This document shows positions 8,281 through 17,683 of a stretch of 64,000 nucleotides of DNA, in pieces (the first letter of the stretch is position 1; every line of letters begins with the position of its first letter). This stretch comes from Leptospiraceae bacterium. Its GTDB lineage: Bacteria; Spirochaetota; Leptospiria; Leptospirales; Leptospiraceae. Below the pieces are notes generated by a model. The model saw only the letters and a program-made list of their open reading frames with translations, ran no database searches and was not told where the DNA came from. The stretch covers positions 558,001 to 622,000 of the forward strand of contig JADJFV010000001.1 in assembly GCA_016708435.1 (NCBI GenBank). Reading direction: 5' to 3'. Made by a program: the position numbers and the translations under genes.

Positions 8281-9615
8281 ATGAAAAATAAACAGTGCAT
8301 ACTTTTTTATCTATTCTTTCTTATAACAGTTAATTCTATTTTTGCTGAGAAAGTAGTTACGACTAAGGATGATTTGCCGGATGCTTACTTTGGGCTAAAA
8401 GTAGGAGCTGTAGTATCTCCTTCCTTTGGATACAGACTACGAGACTCTTCTTCAGGAACATCCAATGCAAAGAAAGATGATCGCACTGGATTTTCTATGC
8501 CATGGACTTTGTTTATGGTAAGCAAAGAATGGGAAGATAAAAAAGTTACAGTAGAGTTCTGGGGAGAAATTCTTCGCTCTAGTGTCGTTACCTCGGACAC
8601 AACAGCGGATAATAACTCTAAGGCGAATGCTTATATACTTGGAATCCGTCGAGCAAGCGTAAAGAAAAATATCGATGTCGGAATATTTAATCTTTCTTTT
8701 ATATTTGGAATTCATGAACTACCACATGTTTATACTCAATGGAATGGATATTGGAAATGGCGCTATGTTGACAGAGCACCACTTGAATCACTTGGATTTT
8801 CTTCACAACCCGCAGACTTAGGCGGTTCATTTCTCATGAAGGTAAAAAGCTTTAACCTTCATGTAGGAGTGGTAAATGGAGAAGGATATAGAGATATGCA
8901 AAATACCAACTCTAGCGGATATGATGCTGTTAGCCGTTTTTCTTTCGAGCCCCAATTCGAAAAATTCAAGATGGGTTTTCATGTATTAGGTAGAGCGGGT
9001 AACGTTATTGGTGCTGCTGGTGATGAATGCCAAGAAGGAAAAACAAATTGCCTTGCTTCTGACAATAATCTTAAAACAAAAAAGGAAAGAGATCTCCGAG
9101 CACAACACAGTGAATCACTTGGGGGTGAATACACATTCTTATTCGCAAATAATATAAATCTAGGAGTCGGCGTTCTCTGGAAAAAACAATACAGAGGAAT
9201 TACGATTGATAAACTCAACCAAAATACAATGCCTGTGTATCAATCAGATTTAAAAGATCGGGCATTCTACGCATGGATAGGTTTTGGATTTGCAGATTTT
9301 CAGTTTGTAATCAGAGGAGAGACTGGAAGAGGGGTTAACGGAGTATTTACCCCTGTAGCAGATAGAAAGAAATTTGTGCGAAAATCTTTTTTTGTGGAAT
9401 ATAATTATTCTGATTCAGTCCGCTTTGCTATTGGTGGTTCAGAACTTATCCAATACGATAACGAGGGACTCAGAGAAAGAACTTATGTAGATCCATTTGG
9501 AGATATTTCTACAAAAGAAAAATATAACTCTCAACTACTAAGCGGATCTCCAACAATCGTTGCATACTCTAACCACGATAGGCAATTATTTATAAAATCA
9601 ACTATGGACTTTTAG
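8281..9615 (+). CDS. Outer-membrane beta-barrel protein, porin-like
   Basis: A 444-residue protein with a cleavable signal peptide (hydrophobic core LFYLFFLITVNSIFA, cleavage near Ala22). The mature part alternates aromatic and polar residues in the way of barrel strands (FNLSFIFGIHEL, FAWIGFGFADFQFVIRGETG-like stretches) and ends in phenylalanine (KSTMDF), the usual C-terminal signal for outer-membrane insertion. No close family is recognised. It sits between the ABA4-like gene and the amine oxidase with 13- and 11-base gaps, so it is likely in the same operon. Substrate unknown. Confidence 0.75.
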   Translation: MKNKQCILFYLFFLITVNSIFAEKVVTTKDDLPDAYFGLKVGAVVSPSFGYRLRDSSSGTSNAKKDDRTGFSMPWTLFMVSKEWEDKKVTVEFWGEILRSSVVTSDTTADNNSKANAYILGIRRASVKKNIDVGIFNLSFIFGIHELPHVYTQWNGYWKWRYVDRAPLESLGFSSQPADLGGSFLMKVKSFNLHVGVVNGEGYRDMQNTNSSGYDAVSRFSFEPQFEKFKMGFHVLGRAGNVIGAAGDECQEGKTNCLASDNNLKTKKERDLRAQHSESLGGEYTFLFANNINLGVGVLWKKQYRGITIDKLNQNTMPVYQSDLKDRAFYAWIGFGFADFQFVIRGETGRGVNGVFTPVADRKKFVRKSFFVEYNYSDSVRFAIGGSELIQYDNEGLRERTYVDPFGDISTKEKYNSQLLSGSPTIVAYSNHDRQLFIKSTMDF

Positions 9616-9626
9616 GAAACAATATC

Positions 9627-11003
9627 ATGAAATTAAATCGATCAAATTTTTTAAAAAAAGCGGCGGTGGGAATAACGGCAGTAACCGCTTTAAGCAAAAC
9701 ATTCGCTCAAACTTTGCCATCGGAAAAAAAGGCTAGTGGTGCTGCTATAAAGAAAGTAGCCATAGTAGGAGCAGGTCTCTCAGGACTCTATAGCGCCTAT
9801 CTTTTAAAAAATGCAGGCTATGAAGTAACAATCATCGAAGCAAAAAATAGAATTGGTGGACGAATTCTATCTATTACTGACGACGAATCAAAATTAACTG
9901 CAGAACTAGGAGGCGAATGGATTCAAGAAAACCACTCTACAATCAAAAGCCTTTGCAAAGAATTAGAAATTGAATTGAAAGCCTACGTAACTGCAAAAGA
10001 TATTCTTATTGGGGATAAATTCATAGAATCAAATTTAGTAAAACAGAATCCAGAAACAAAAGAAATCTTAAGAAGGGTTCTTTCCCTCTACGAAAAAATG
10101 TCTCCCGAAAAAAAACAAGGATTGGATAAACTAGACATTTATTCTTTTTTAAAATACCAGGGCGTAACCGAAGATGAGCTTTATCTACTCGAAATGAAAT
10201 ACAGTGCACTCTTTGGAGAAAGTATACGCATGGTATCCGCAGAAAAAGCAATTGGTATTTTTGAATTTCACGAAAATGGATTTCCATTTCAATACAAAGT
10301 GCAAGCTGGTTCTGATAGAATCATTGAATCTTTGAAAAATAAACTCAAAGGAATTAATTTTTTAATAGCCGATCCAATCATTTCTGTTGAGGATACTGCT
10401 AACAGCGTTAAGCTGAAAACAAAATTAGGAAAAGAAATTGCCTCAGATGTTTGTATCTTAGCCATTCCATCTACACAACTTGGCTCGATTAAATTCTTAC
10501 CTGAACTCCCAAAAGACAAAAAACTTGCAATCCTTCAATCCCGCTTAAGTAGAATGACAAAAGGATTTGTGATTTATAAGGGCACTGATTATGTTCGAGA
10601 TAAACTTCATGTGCAAAGTGACGGAACTTTTCAGAGCATTTATTCGGGCAACAAGAACAAAGCATTAAACAAAGGAATACTTACGTTAGTTGCTACAGGT
10701 GATCGTGCTGATGTAAGTTCAAGAATATCTTCTGAGTTCCAAAATACTTTTATTAAAAATAGCTTAGAGAATATAGAATTACTTTCTACATTAAAACTAG
10801 AAAAGATTCAATTGAAAGCCTGGCAAAACGAACCCTATATCGAAGGGGCTATTTCTGTTTATTCGACAGGAACCTATGATGTTAAGTCAATTTTAAAACG
10901 TAATCACGGGCGAATCCACTTTGCAGGTGAGCAATTAGGAAATCATAATGGTAGTATGGAGGCAGCACTTTTATCTGCCATCGAAGTAGTTAATAGTCTA
11001 TAG
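9627..11003 (+). CDS. FAD-dependent amine oxidase-family protein
   Basis: A 458-residue flavoprotein of the amine oxidase/phytoene desaturase superfamily. The dinucleotide-binding fold begins at about residue 43 (KVAIVGAGLSGLYSAYLL) and continues to the acidic ribose-binding residue in VTIIEAKNRIGGRI. The C-terminal FAD clamp is HFAGEQLGNHNGSMEAALLS. The N-terminus RSNFLKKAAVG followed by a hydrophobic stretch looks like an export signal of Tat type, although only one of the two arginines is present. It is the last gene of a three-gene + strand unit and converges with the cbb3 operon (6-base gap). The substrate could be an amine or a polyene; the sequence does not decide. Confidence 0.85.
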   Translation: MKLNRSNFLKKAAVGITAVTALSKTFAQTLPSEKKASGAAIKKVAIVGAGLSGLYSAYLLKNAGYEVTIIEAKNRIGGRILSITDDESKLTAELGGEWIQENHSTIKSLCKELEIELKAYVTAKDILIGDKFIESNLVKQNPETKEILRRVLSLYEKMSPEKKQGLDKLDIYSFLKYQGVTEDELYLLEMKYSALFGESIRMVSAEKAIGIFEFHENGFPFQYKVQAGSDRIIESLKNKLKGINFLIADPIISVEDTANSVKLKTKLGKEIASDVCILAIPSTQLGSIKFLPELPKDKKLAILQSRLSRMTKGFVIYKGTDYVRDKLHVQSDGTFQSIYSGNKNKALNKGILTLVATGDRADVSSRISSEFQNTFIKNSLENIELLSTLKLEKIQLKAWQNEPYIEGAISVYSTGTYDVKSILKRNHGRIHFAGEQLGNHNGSMEAALLSAIEVVNSL

Positions 11004-11008
11004 CCGGC

Positions 11009-11758
11009 TTAGTTGTGATGGTGATCCACATCATCCACTTTTTTTTCTGCATCTATTTCTCCGTTTATAATTGGACTAGAAATACTATGAGATGAATGAT
11101 TATGGTTCATACGAAAGTATACAGTGCTAAGACCGATAATGATTATCCCAATCCCGACAAGAGAGGCATAATCTTTTAAAACATAAGACTTAATCCTATG
11201 AAAACCGAGACCGAAAAGTAAAAGCCCTGGAAGGGTTCCAAGAAAGAAAGAACTCATTGAGATTCCGCCTAATAACGGATTACCGGTAGCAAGTGCCATA
11301 GCGAAAGCAGGATATAGAATCGCACAAGGCAACAATCCAGTAAACATTCCAAACACAAAAGAAAATAAAATAGTATGAGTTGATTTTCTCATAAACTCGA
11401 TAAACGGAAAAAAGATTTTTTTGATTATCTTATTTGCTCCACTATCTGGAATTAATTTCTTATTCATAATAAGAGCAATGCCAGTTATAAGTATAAACAG
11501 AGTCGAGAGAATAACGGATACATTTTGAATTCTCGCTACCTCTCCGGATAAATTTAAACTAAATCCCAAGAAACCCATTAAGAAACCCATCAGTGTATAA
11601 GAAGTAAAACGTCCAAAATTATAAACTACGTTTGTGATTAACTTTGATTCGCCGATGATGTTGAGCATCCCAACAAACGGACCGCACATCGTAATACAAT
11701 GAAAGGAACTACTTATACCATATATAAAGGAAGAGATGAAAATGATTTCATAACTCAT
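11009..11758 (-). CDS. SafE/DsbD-like transporter at the end of the cbb3 operon
   Basis: A 249-residue membrane protein of the TauE/SafE-DsbD_2 group often found beside ccoS, thought to handle copper or reductant for cbb3 assembly. Two cysteine-bearing helices carry the hallmarks HCITMCGPF (residues 22-30) and LLPCAILYPAFA, within six helices. The C-terminal tail is rich in histidine and acidic residues (NHNHSSHS and DDVDHHHN), which fits metal binding. Its ATG (11758) overlaps the 3' end of ccoS by 11 bases, so translation is coupled. Copper supply to the oxidase is the likely role, by context. Confidence 0.8.
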   Translation of the reverse strand: MSYEIIFISSFIYGISSSFHCITMCGPFVGMLNIIGESKLITNVVYNFGRFTSYTLMGFLMGFLGFSLNLSGEVARIQNVSVILSTLFILITGIALIMNKKLIPDSGANKIIKKIFFPFIEFMRKSTHTILFSFVFGMFTGLLPCAILYPAFAMALATGNPLLGGISMSSFFLGTLPGLLLFGLGFHRIKSYVLKDYASLVGIGIIIIGLSTVYFRMNHNHSSHSISSPIINGEIDAEKKVDDVDHHHN

Positions 11759-11909
11759 TTTTTATTTCCTTTTCATCGTCAAAAAGAATTCTATACTTAG
11801 GTGCCTCGATGTCTTCAAACTGCCCATTCTTAACAGAAACTAAGAAGATAACTAATCCAGATAATGCTATTATAAATGCGATTGCAATTGTTAAAAATAA
11901 AGCTTCCAT
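11748..11909 (-). CDS. ccoS: CcoS, cbb3 oxidase maturation protein
   Basis: A 53-residue protein with one N-terminal helix (ALFLTIAIAFIIALSGLVIFL) and the family tail GQFEDIEAPKYRILFDDE. CcoS is needed to insert cofactors into CcoN. It starts one base after the stop of ccoI and overlaps the next gene by 11 bases, so it is tightly coupled on both sides. Its C-terminal motif resembles the end of CcoQ in the same operon (TPKYRMLDED). Confidence 0.88.
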   Translation of the reverse strand: MEALFLTIAIAFIIALSGLVIFLVSVKNGQFEDIEAPKYRILFDDEKEIKNEL

Positions 11910-11910
11910 T

Positions 11911-14448
11911 TTAAACCTTCCTTGCGTATAATTTTAATAGAAAAGAATTTGCCACTACGGTCAAAGAACTGAGTGTCATAAATAGTGCACAATAAACAGG
12001 CTGCATGAGACCAAATGCGGCTAAGGGCAACATAATTGAATTGTATAAAAGCGAAATTCCAATGTTTTGTTTTATCGTGCGAGAGGTTAATTTTGCGTAA
12101 CCAATAGCCAGTCTCACACCTTTAAGATCATTCTTCATTAGAATAATATCAGCCTTGTCAATGGAAATATCCGATGCAAGTTCTAATGATATTCCAACAT
12201 TAGATTTTGCTAAAATGCCTGCATCATTAATTCCATCTCCTACCATTGCAACAATTTTATTTTCTGCCTGTAGGGTAGTTAAGAAATTTAATTTTTCATC
12301 CGGCTTCAATTCCCCTTGAAACTTTTCAATTCCTAATTCATCAGAAATTCGTTTTACATTACTAATTTCATCTCCGGATAATAACTGTATATCCTTAACT
12401 ATTTTTTTCAGTTTGATAATTTCTTCTTTGACTCCTAAGCGAGGAGTATCATTTAAAAGTAAAAAACCCGTATAATCATTGTCTATACTTATATGAATAT
12501 AAGTTCCAGATTTATCGTTTTCCCTGGCACTTTCGAGAACTTGTTTGGGAGACTTAGTTTGCGTTGCTATAAAATTGAGATTGCCCAAGCATATACGATA
12601 ATCTTTATTCTTGTGTTTAATCATCCCAATAATTCCTGAACCTTGAACTTCATTTATTTCTACAACTTGAAACTCTGTCTGTTTCTTAAATGAATCATCG
12701 GTTTCATCAAATGCGGTTACTATAGATTTTGCGATAGGATGAATAGACTTCTTTTCTATTGCATAAATTAAATTTTTAGTCAATGCTGAATGCTTAAAAG
12801 ATTCTTCTGTAACTTTTAAACTTCCTTCGGTCAAAGTTCCTGTCTTATCAAAGATTAAGGTGTCTAACTTCGATAAAGGCTCAATGATATCAAGATTTTT
12901 TAAGATGATTCCTTTTTCGGAATTAATAATATTGTTAATTACAAGAGTAGAAGGTATTGCAAGACCTAGAGCGCAAGGACAAGCAACGATTAACACAGAT
13001 ATTGCGCTGATAAGAGAAAATTCAAAGTTAGAGGAATAGAGCATCCAACCAACGAAAGATGCAGAAGAAGTAAATAAGACAACTGAAATAAACTTAGTTG
13101 CGATCTTATCAGTCTTTCTTTGGATAGAAGGTTTTTCTAAGAGTGCATCTTCAATCATTCTCTGCAAGACTGAAAGAGTAGAATTCTGACTTGAGTTTAA
13201 TACTCTCAAATAAATTCCACTTGAAATAGACAATGAGCCTGCAAAAACTCGTTCGCCTTTCATCTTAGTAACCGGTTTTGATTCACCGGTTAAGAAGGAT
13301 TCGTCTACGTGTGCTTGCTCTGATTCTAGGATTCCATCAACGGAGAGTCGTTCTCCCGCTTTAACTATAATTAAGTCTTCTCTTTTTACTTGGCTAGCAG
13401 ATACTTTCTTTTCTACACCGTCTTCAATGACTGTGCAAAGTTCAGGAAGTTTACTGAGTAGACTGTTGATTTTCCTATTGGCAATATTTCTAGACACTGC
13501 CTCAAGATATTTTCCAATTAGAATAAATAAAAAAATAGTGCAGATAGAATCAAAGTAAACCTCTCCCTTGTCGCTCAAAGTTACATAAACACTATAAAAG
13601 TAAGCAAGTGAAATTCCTAGAGTTAAAAGGAAGTCCATATTTAGAGTTTTGTTTTTTAGTCCATAATAGGCACCGCGAAAAAAAGGGACGCCCGAGTATA
13701 TATACACGGGCGTGGCTAGGAGCCAAGAGTAGAAATGGAATAATCTTTTAAAACCTGAATCAATGCCAGAAAAATATCCAGCATACAATGAAACTGTAAA
13801 CGCCATAATGCTTCCAAACGAGAAAGCAGCTACAACCATACGAGTTAACAAATCTGTCGCATAATTATTATTTGCCTTTTCCTTTTTCCAAGGGGCATAC
13901 AGTTTTGGTATATATCCAATGCTTTGAATAATGGAAAAAATTTGAGACAACTTCAATACGGAGTCATCCCAAACGATATGTGCTCTACCTGTAGAAAAAT
14001 TAATTCGAACCTTTTGAATGCCCTTTGTTTCGGATAATACTTTTTCATTTAACCAAACACAGGCTGAGCAGTGAATGTTGGTTACATTAATATAAACTTC
14101 GGAATGGTTTATATCCTTTCCGGTAACAAACTCTGTATATGTAAGTTCGCTATCTAGATTATCAGCCTCTTCCCCTTTATAGGATACGATTGGGTCAAGG
14201 TTAGAAGATCCGCGAAGATTATAAAAATAATCTTTCCCCATCGCAGTGATAAGCTCACTTACAGTCTGACAACCTGTGCAGCAAAAATATCTCTGCTCAT
14301 TGTCAACTGTTGAGGAAACAATTATATTTTTTGGAATTGGATTATGGCAATGATAGCAATGATCTAACTCAACTGCCAAAGATTCTACTTTTTCATTACC
14401 AGAGTTGGTATCTGTAGATTTAGAATCTTTCAGCAGGCTTTTTATCAT
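11911..14448 (-). CDS. ccoI: CcoI, copper-exporting P1B-type ATPase for cbb3 assembly
   Basis: An 845-residue copper ATPase that delivers copper for cbb3 oxidase. The N-terminus holds a metal-binding zinc-ribbon-like segment (CYHCHNPIP, then FCCTGC) typical of CcoI/FixI, followed by an HMA domain with HCSACVWL. Membrane helices flank the ion site ACPCALGLA. The phosphorylation site is DKTGTLTEG, the hinge is VGDGINDAGIL, and the nucleotide-binding His is in KKSIHPIAKS. The length fits the family. The start overlaps the end of the FixH gene by four bases (ATGA). It sits between ccoH and ccoS in the usual order. Confidence 0.93.
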   Translation of the reverse strand: MIKSLLKDSKSTDTNSGNEKVESLAVELDHCYHCHNPIPKNIIVSSTVDNEQRYFCCTGCQTVSELITAMGKDYFYNLRGSSNLDPIVSYKGEEADNLDSELTYTEFVTGKDINHSEVYINVTNIHCSACVWLNEKVLSETKGIQKVRINFSTGRAHIVWDDSVLKLSQIFSIIQSIGYIPKLYAPWKKEKANNNYATDLLTRMVVAAFSFGSIMAFTVSLYAGYFSGIDSGFKRLFHFYSWLLATPVYIYSGVPFFRGAYYGLKNKTLNMDFLLTLGISLAYFYSVYVTLSDKGEVYFDSICTIFLFILIGKYLEAVSRNIANRKINSLLSKLPELCTVIEDGVEKKVSASQVKREDLIIVKAGERLSVDGILESEQAHVDESFLTGESKPVTKMKGERVFAGSLSISSGIYLRVLNSSQNSTLSVLQRMIEDALLEKPSIQRKTDKIATKFISVVLFTSSASFVGWMLYSSNFEFSLISAISVLIVACPCALGLAIPSTLVINNIINSEKGIILKNLDIIEPLSKLDTLIFDKTGTLTEGSLKVTEESFKHSALTKNLIYAIEKKSIHPIAKSIVTAFDETDDSFKKQTEFQVVEINEVQGSGIIGMIKHKNKDYRICLGNLNFIATQTKSPKQVLESARENDKSGTYIHISIDNDYTGFLLLNDTPRLGVKEEIIKLKKIVKDIQLLSGDEISNVKRISDELGIEKFQGELKPDEKLNFLTTLQAENKIVAMVGDGINDAGILAKSNVGISLELASDISIDKADIILMKNDLKGVRLAIGYAKLTSRTIKQNIGISLLYNSIMLPLAAFGLMQPVYCALFMTLSSLTVVANSFLLKLYARKV

Positions 14449-14969
14449 TTAACAAGAACCATATAAGCCTTTTCAAATATTCGTCCTTTAAGGTCAGCGG
14501 TTAAAGTAACCTGCCAAGATCCATCAAAGGGAAATTCGAGATTTGCTTTATAAACTCCATCTTTATCAAATATGAGTTCTGTTTTCTCAGTATATTTGTT
14601 CGTTGCAGTTCTTTCTCTAGTAAGGAAAAGTTTTGCATCATTAACAGGCGCATCTTTTTGAATGAGCTTTACTTGAACTTCTTGCTTTGCTTTTGTTAGA
14701 TTTGATCCTGCTTGCAAAAGAATAGATTCAAATCTATAACCCTCTACTTGCAACTGTTTACTCTTTGCAATTTCCTTTTCATAGTCCATCCCTTTTTCGT
14801 AATAGTTCTTATCTATCACAGGCTCATGCCCCGCCATGGCAACATTAATGGTATGCCAGGTAGCAATAATCAAAGCTGCAAATGCAAGACCTAAAATAGT
14901 AAAAAGGAATCTGACACTATTACCACCTTCAGATGGCTTTGGTTTTTGCTCATTGGATGGTTGGGTCAT
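14445..14969 (-). CDS. ccoH: FixH/CcoH-like cbb3 assembly protein
   Basis: A 174-residue protein with one helix (SVRFLFTILGLAFAALIIATW) and a periplasmic immunoglobulin-like domain. The motif PVIDKNYYEKGMDYEKEIAKS is the FixH family hallmark (YYxKGxxYxxxIxxxK). FixH works with CcoI in copper insertion and complex stability. It overlaps ccoG by 20 bases and ccoI by four bases. Domain and place agree, so the call is firm although the sequence outside the hallmark is variable. Confidence 0.85.
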   Translation of the reverse strand: MTQPSNEQKPKPSEGGNSVRFLFTILGLAFAALIIATWHTINVAMAGHEPVIDKNYYEKGMDYEKEIAKSKQLQVEGYRFESILLQAGSNLTKAKQEVQVKLIQKDAPVNDAKLFLTRERTATNKYTEKTELIFDKDGVYKANLEFPFDGSWQVTLTADLKGRIFEKAYMVLVK

Positions 14970-16275
14970 TAGGTAACCTCAAAGGTAAAGTTTTTGTTAT
15001 TTTATAAGATGGATTATTTACATCTTCAATATTCATAATAATCTGAAATGTGGAAGAAGGTTTTTCTGCTTTAGGTAAATTTTTAGTTTCAATGAAAATT
15101 CTTAGTTGAGCACTACCATTAGCAGGAACATTAACAGTAGCCCCTTCTTTTCCTGTGTGGATAACCGGGTGTAACTTTTCACTGTCAACGATTTCCATTT
15201 TTAATTCTCTGTCTTCGTAAGTCATGTTGCGAAGGTTCATATTATAGAAATTACGAACTTGTTGTCCGGGAACAATCATTGGCTCCAAACTTCTTTCAGG
15301 AATTACACTTGCATAAATGGGAACTCGATTTTTTAACAATACAGCCGCTGTCGTAAGAGTTGCTGTAATAAGAATTGCATAAATAACTGTGCGGGGTCGA
15401 ATCCATTTTATCTTTTCATTTTTCTCAATTCTATTCAGAGAATCATAGTTAATAAGTGATTTTTTATTTTCTTTTCCCATTTGGATTGTGCAGGCATCAA
15501 CGCATTTACCGCAGGCGATACATCCAAGATTCAATCCATCGCGAATATCAATACCAGTAGGACAAACCACAAGGCACATATTACATGCCGTGCAATCTCC
15601 AATTTTTTCTTTTTTATTTCTACGAGGCTCTCCTCGTTTAAAATCATATGTTATATTATAAGAATGCCCATCCATCATTACAGTTTGAAATCTAGCATAC
15701 GGACATGCATATTTACAAAACTGCTCTCTCACTACGGTCATATCAATGTATAACGCCATAGCGAAAAATGTCCAAAAGTATGGAAAACTTTTGTCCTTTA
15801 AATCAAAATTCATTAATTGAGTAATCATTTCAACGGGATCATTGAAATAAGCTACTATATGAAAGGCAGCAAAGAAAGAGAAAACAATCCAAGCAAAGTA
15901 TAATAGAAACTTTCCTATTGGACTAGCATCTTTCTTGCCGTATTTGCTTCCTAAAATAAATCGACCGATTATATCAAAAAAATCGGTAAAAACGGTCTGC
16001 GGGCAAGCCCAACCACACCATACTCTTCCTATAAGGGAAGTAAAGAAGAAGAGTGACAGACCTGCTGTGATTAAAAACAAGTGCAAGAAAATTCCTTCTT
16101 GAGGGATAAAAATACCACCCAGAAGGTGAAATTTTCTTGCTGGAATATCCAGACGCATTAAGGGCTTACCCGCCCAAGAGAGCCAAGGAATGACGATATA
16201 AATCAAACCTAAGATCGCTTCTACTACATACCTCTTATTTCTAATTGCCCCTGTAATATGTCTGGAGATTACCAT
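14950..16275 (-). CDS. ccoG: CcoG, cytochrome oxidase accessory iron-sulfur protein
   Basis: A 441-residue membrane ferredoxin-like protein that reduces copper for cbb3 assembly in studied bacteria. Helices at the N-terminus are followed by GWACPQTVF and CKYACPYARFQ. Two 4Fe-4S motifs follow: CTACNMCLVVCPTGID and CIACGKCVDACTIQ. A final helix (ILITATLTTAAVLL) leads into a C-terminal periplasmic immunoglobulin-like domain with VNVPANGSAQLRIFIET. This matches FixG/CcoG from end to end. It starts 24 bases downstream of ccoP and overlaps ccoH. Confidence 0.93.
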   Translation of the reverse strand: MVISRHITGAIRNKRYVVEAILGLIYIVIPWLSWAGKPLMRLDIPARKFHLLGGIFIPQEGIFLHLFLITAGLSLFFFTSLIGRVWCGWACPQTVFTDFFDIIGRFILGSKYGKKDASPIGKFLLYFAWIVFSFFAAFHIVAYFNDPVEMITQLMNFDLKDKSFPYFWTFFAMALYIDMTVVREQFCKYACPYARFQTVMMDGHSYNITYDFKRGEPRRNKKEKIGDCTACNMCLVVCPTGIDIRDGLNLGCIACGKCVDACTIQMGKENKKSLINYDSLNRIEKNEKIKWIRPRTVIYAILITATLTTAAVLLKNRVPIYASVIPERSLEPMIVPGQQVRNFYNMNLRNMTYEDRELKMEIVDSEKLHPVIHTGKEGATVNVPANGSAQLRIFIETKNLPKAEKPSSTFQIIMNIEDVNNPSYKITKTLPLRLPNDPTIQ

Positions 16276-16299
16276 TTGTTTGTTCCTTAATTTTTACTT

Positions 16300-16821
16300 C
16301 TACTTCTTTAAATCCGGATTGATGCTAGCAAGCCAAGCTAAGACTTGATAGACTCTTTCCGAGCCAAGAGATGCTTTGTGTGGAGGCATTGGTCCTCTAC
16401 CTGTTTTTGTTTTCTCAGCAGGAATGCCTTCCATAACAAGCGCATAGATCACAGCATCGTTATTGCCGTGAATCCATTCATTGTCTGTAAGGTTTGGTCC
16501 AACTAATCCTTTTGCTTCTGGTCCATGACAAGCAGCACAAATGCTTTGGAAGTTTTTCTTTCCTTCTTCAATTGCATCTACCTTATCTCGGAGTGGATTA
16601 GATCCATCTGCACTCACAAGCACTTTTGCTTCAGGAAATTTAGTTTCATGCTCAGCAACTTCCTTTCTGAAATTATCTTCCATTTTCCAATCTGAAAACC
16701 AATGAAAGTAAATGGGGTAAACTATTGCAAAAATAATTGCAAGTCCGAAAAAAAGTTTCCACCATTCTGGCATCGGATTATCCGCTTGTTGGATACCATC
16801 AAATTCTTTATTATGATCCAT
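16300..16821 (-). CDS. ccoP: CcoP, short single-heme form
   Basis: A 173-residue subunit with one N-terminal transmembrane helix (WWKLFFGLAIIFAIVYPIYF) and one cytochrome c domain (CAACHG, with the axial Met in GPMPPH). The sequence MPEWWKLFF is typical for the CcoP N-terminus. Standard CcoP has two CXXCH motifs and about 300 residues; only one motif exists here, and the protein ends normally after DLKK with a stop. It lies directly after ccoQ. It passes electrons to CcoO and CcoN. I see no second heme domain downstream that a frameshift would hide. Confidence 0.88.
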   Translation of the reverse strand: MDHNKEFDGIQQADNPMPEWWKLFFGLAIIFAIVYPIYFHWFSDWKMEDNFRKEVAEHETKFPEAKVLVSADGSNPLRDKVDAIEEGKKNFQSICAACHGPEAKGLVGPNLTDNEWIHGNNDAVIYALVMEGIPAEKTKTGRGPMPPHKASLGSERVYQVLAWLASINPDLKK

Positions 16822-16823
16822 AT

Positions 16824-16979
16824 CTAGTCCTCATCTAACATTCTATATTTTGGAGTTTCTACCAATTCTCTTCTCTTCTTACTATACAAGTAATACGTAA
16901 TATAGCAAACTGCCACTATCATGACGGGAAGCCTAAGAGCTTTATAAATCATGAGCGCACTCATTACTTGATCTTCCAT
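16824..16979 (-). CDS. ccoQ: CcoQ-like small cbb3 subunit
   Basis: A 51-residue protein: a short N-terminal segment, one helix (LPVMIVAVCYITYYLY), the basic stretch SKKRRELV and the tail ETPKYRMLDED. Size, position between ccoO and ccoP, and topology fit CcoQ, which stabilises the complex. The stop is two bases before the start of ccoP. The tail resembles that of CcoS in the same operon. Confidence 0.75.
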   Translation of the reverse strand: MEDQVMSALMIYKALRLPVMIVAVCYITYYLYSKKRRELVETPKYRMLDED

Positions 16980-16988
16980 AGTAGGTTC

Positions 16989-17672
16989 CTATTTAACGCT
17001 TTCCTGCAAGTTTGCAGTATCACGTCCGAGTTTTAAAAGGTAAGCGATTAAAGCATCCCCTTTCGTTTTTCCCGCTACCAAGGATTCAACTGAATCATAG
17101 TCAGCTTGGGAATAAGGAACCCCAACTTTTGCAAGACCTTGCATATGGCTTCTAATAGAATCAGGGTTAATTGTAGCATCTGCATCAAACAACCATTCAT
17201 AAGAAGGCATGATAGAACCAGGAGAAGTCTCACGTGGGTTAATCAAGTGACGCTTATGCCATTCTACAGAGTCTTGAATTTGGGATTCATGCGCTAAATC
17301 TGGACCTGTTCTTTTGGATCCCCAAAGGAAAGGGTGATCATATACATACTCTCCACCTTTAGAATATCCATCTTTGCCATAAACTTTCTTAGGATCAAAA
17401 CGATCTACTTCCCATTTAAAGGGACGAATCATTTGAGTATGACAGTTGTTGCATCCTTCCGCTTGATAAATGTCCCTTCCCGCCAATTCAATTGCAGTGT
17501 AAGGCTTTACAGCAGAAATAGGAACAACGGTTTGTGTTAAAAAGAAAGGAGGAACTAATTCAAATAAACCACCGATTAAAACGGCAATGGTTGCGTAGAT
17601 TGTGAACTTTATTCCATTCAAATCCCATTCTTCTGAAATATCAGAAAACCAATCAAAAAATTTTTGCATCAT
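16989..17672 (-). CDS. ccoO: CcoO, mono-heme cytochrome c subunit of cbb3 oxidase
   Basis: A 227-residue membrane-anchored cytochrome c. One N-terminal helix (TIYATIAVLIGGLFELVPPFF) is followed by the heme site EGCNNCHTQMIRPF, where the histidine is the proximal ligand. HPFLWGSKRTGPDLAHES and PGSIMPSYEWL contain the distal methionine and are strongly conserved in CcoO. An excellent ribosome site (AAGGAGG) precedes the ATG at 17672. It lies 11 bases after ccoN. Confidence 0.95.
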   Translation of the reverse strand: MMQKFFDWFSDISEEWDLNGIKFTIYATIAVLIGGLFELVPPFFLTQTVVPISAVKPYTAIELAGRDIYQAEGCNNCHTQMIRPFKWEVDRFDPKKVYGKDGYSKGGEYVYDHPFLWGSKRTGPDLAHESQIQDSVEWHKRHLINPRETSPGSIMPSYEWLFDADATINPDSIRSHMQGLAKVGVPYSQADYDSVESLVAGKTKGDALIAYLLKLGRDTANLQESVK

Positions 17673-17683
17673 GATAAACCTCC

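Noticed and set aside
16300..16821. A second heme domain of CcoP hidden by a frameshift
   Set aside because: The short gap between its stop and ccoG (16276-16299) has no CXXCH in any frame, so the short form is real as given.
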